NCBI RefSeq assembly: GCF_038066715.1
Contig: NZ_JBBUKT010000003.1
Coordinates: 310,001-374,000, forward strand
Reading direction: 5' to 3'
DNA length: 64,000 bases
From: Luteolibacter sp. Y139
GTDB taxonomy: Bacteria > Verrucomicrobiota > Verrucomicrobiia > Verrucomicrobiales > Akkermansiaceae
Shown here: piece by piece, positions 63,727 through 64,000 of the stretch
Numbering within the stretch: position 1 is the stretch's first letter
How the letters are laid out: every line of letters begins with the position of its first letter
Notes under the pieces: generated by a model
Databases searched by the model: none
Told to the model about the DNA's origin: nothing
The model's input: the letters and a program-made list of their open reading frames with translations, nothing else
Program-made: the position numbers and the translations under genes

Positions 63727-64000
63727 ATGAAGAAAGTTGGCAGAATATTGAAGCAAGCCTTGAGAGCGAGAGGGTTTGATTTAGTACGGCACAGGGAGCT
63801 TCCCGAACTCCTTGCACATCACCACGTAGACATCGTTCTCGATATCGGTGCGAACGACGGAGGATACGCCACCGAACTCAGGGAAGCCGGCTGGAGAGGT
63901 CCCTTGGTTTCATTTGAACCTCAGCCAGCGGCCTTTGGGCGATTGAAAGAACGTTTCATCGGCGACGCTTTCTGGTCGGGACACCAAATCGGCTTGGGCA
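63727..64000 (+). CDS. FkbM-family methyltransferase, N-terminal part (cut by the right edge)
   Basis: The frame opens with ATG at 63727 and runs off the window after 91 codons. The visible part has the FkbM opening: a basic N-terminus, HHVDIVLDIGANDGGYATEL as SAM motif I, and LVSFEPQPAAFGRLKERF. The polysaccharide locus therefore continues beyond the window. Confidence 0.82.
   Translation, partial: MKKVGRILKQALRARGFDLVRHRELPELLAHHHVDIVLDIGANDGGYATELREAGWRGPLVSFEPQPAAFGRLKERFIGDAFWSGHQIGLG

Overview
The window looks like chromosomal DNA of a Verrucomicrobiota bacterium, probably near Luteolibacter or another Verrucomicrobiaceae genus. This is inferred from gene content, not from a marker gene. 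The signs are huge autotransporter-associated beta-strand repeat proteins, a LamG plus PVC-type heme-binding CxxCH protein, ECF sigma factors paired with serine/threonine kinases, and a secreted sulfatase. I saw no rRNA, tRNA, CRISPR array or transposase gene.

Region 1 (1-17.5 kb) is a surface and signalling region. It has two giant secreted beta-strand repeat proteins (3-2864, cut by the left edge, and 12868-17448), each followed by a clear intrinsic terminator. Between them are a kinase/ECF sigma pair (divergent, 3041-5930), a secreted glycosidase, and an ECF sigma - kinase - sulfatase chain coupled by ATGA overlaps (8286-12702).

Region 2 (17.5-26.4 kb) is mostly single genes: the heme-binding dehydrogenase-like protein, a LysE-type exporter, an L,D-transpeptidase lipoprotein, a small lipoprotein, a pterin carbinolamine dehydratase, a VC0807-type membrane protein and peptide chain release factor 3 (prfC).

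Region 3 (26.4-33.4 kb) is accessory DNA with locally lower GC. It carries polymorphic-toxin immunity-type genes (Imm7, Imm1 and Imm53-like, plus a TPR protein) without a visible toxin, mixed with small enzymes and an acetylesterase.

Region 4 (33.4-64 kb, cut by the right edge) is a large exopolysaccharide/O-antigen-type locus. It opens with a methyltransferase, a GbsR/MarR-like regulator and an RfaH/NusG-type antiterminator. A first block (36.2-47.9 kb) makes sugar nucleotides (UDP-xylose-type, UDP-galactofuranose, UDP-HexNAcA-type, GDP-L-fucose), contains a nucleotidyltransferase-GHMP kinase fusion and a WecG/TagA transferase, and ends with sulfate activation genes cysC-cysD-cysN and a strong terminator. 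A second, lower-GC block (49.3-64 kb) holds an MBOAT acyltransferase with its partner, a polymerase-like protein, a flippase, several glycosyltransferases, a hexapeptide acetyltransferase and many FkbM-like methyltransferases.

The most notable signal is regulatory. An 18-bp palindrome of form GTTCA-N8-TGAAC occurs beside the regulator gene and in front of both blocks. In both block leaders it is followed about 90-110 bp later by the same 20-nt element, which resembles the ops site read by RfaH. This suggests one regulator and one specialised NusG paralogue jointly control two separated operons. A separate near-perfect palindrome precedes cysD.
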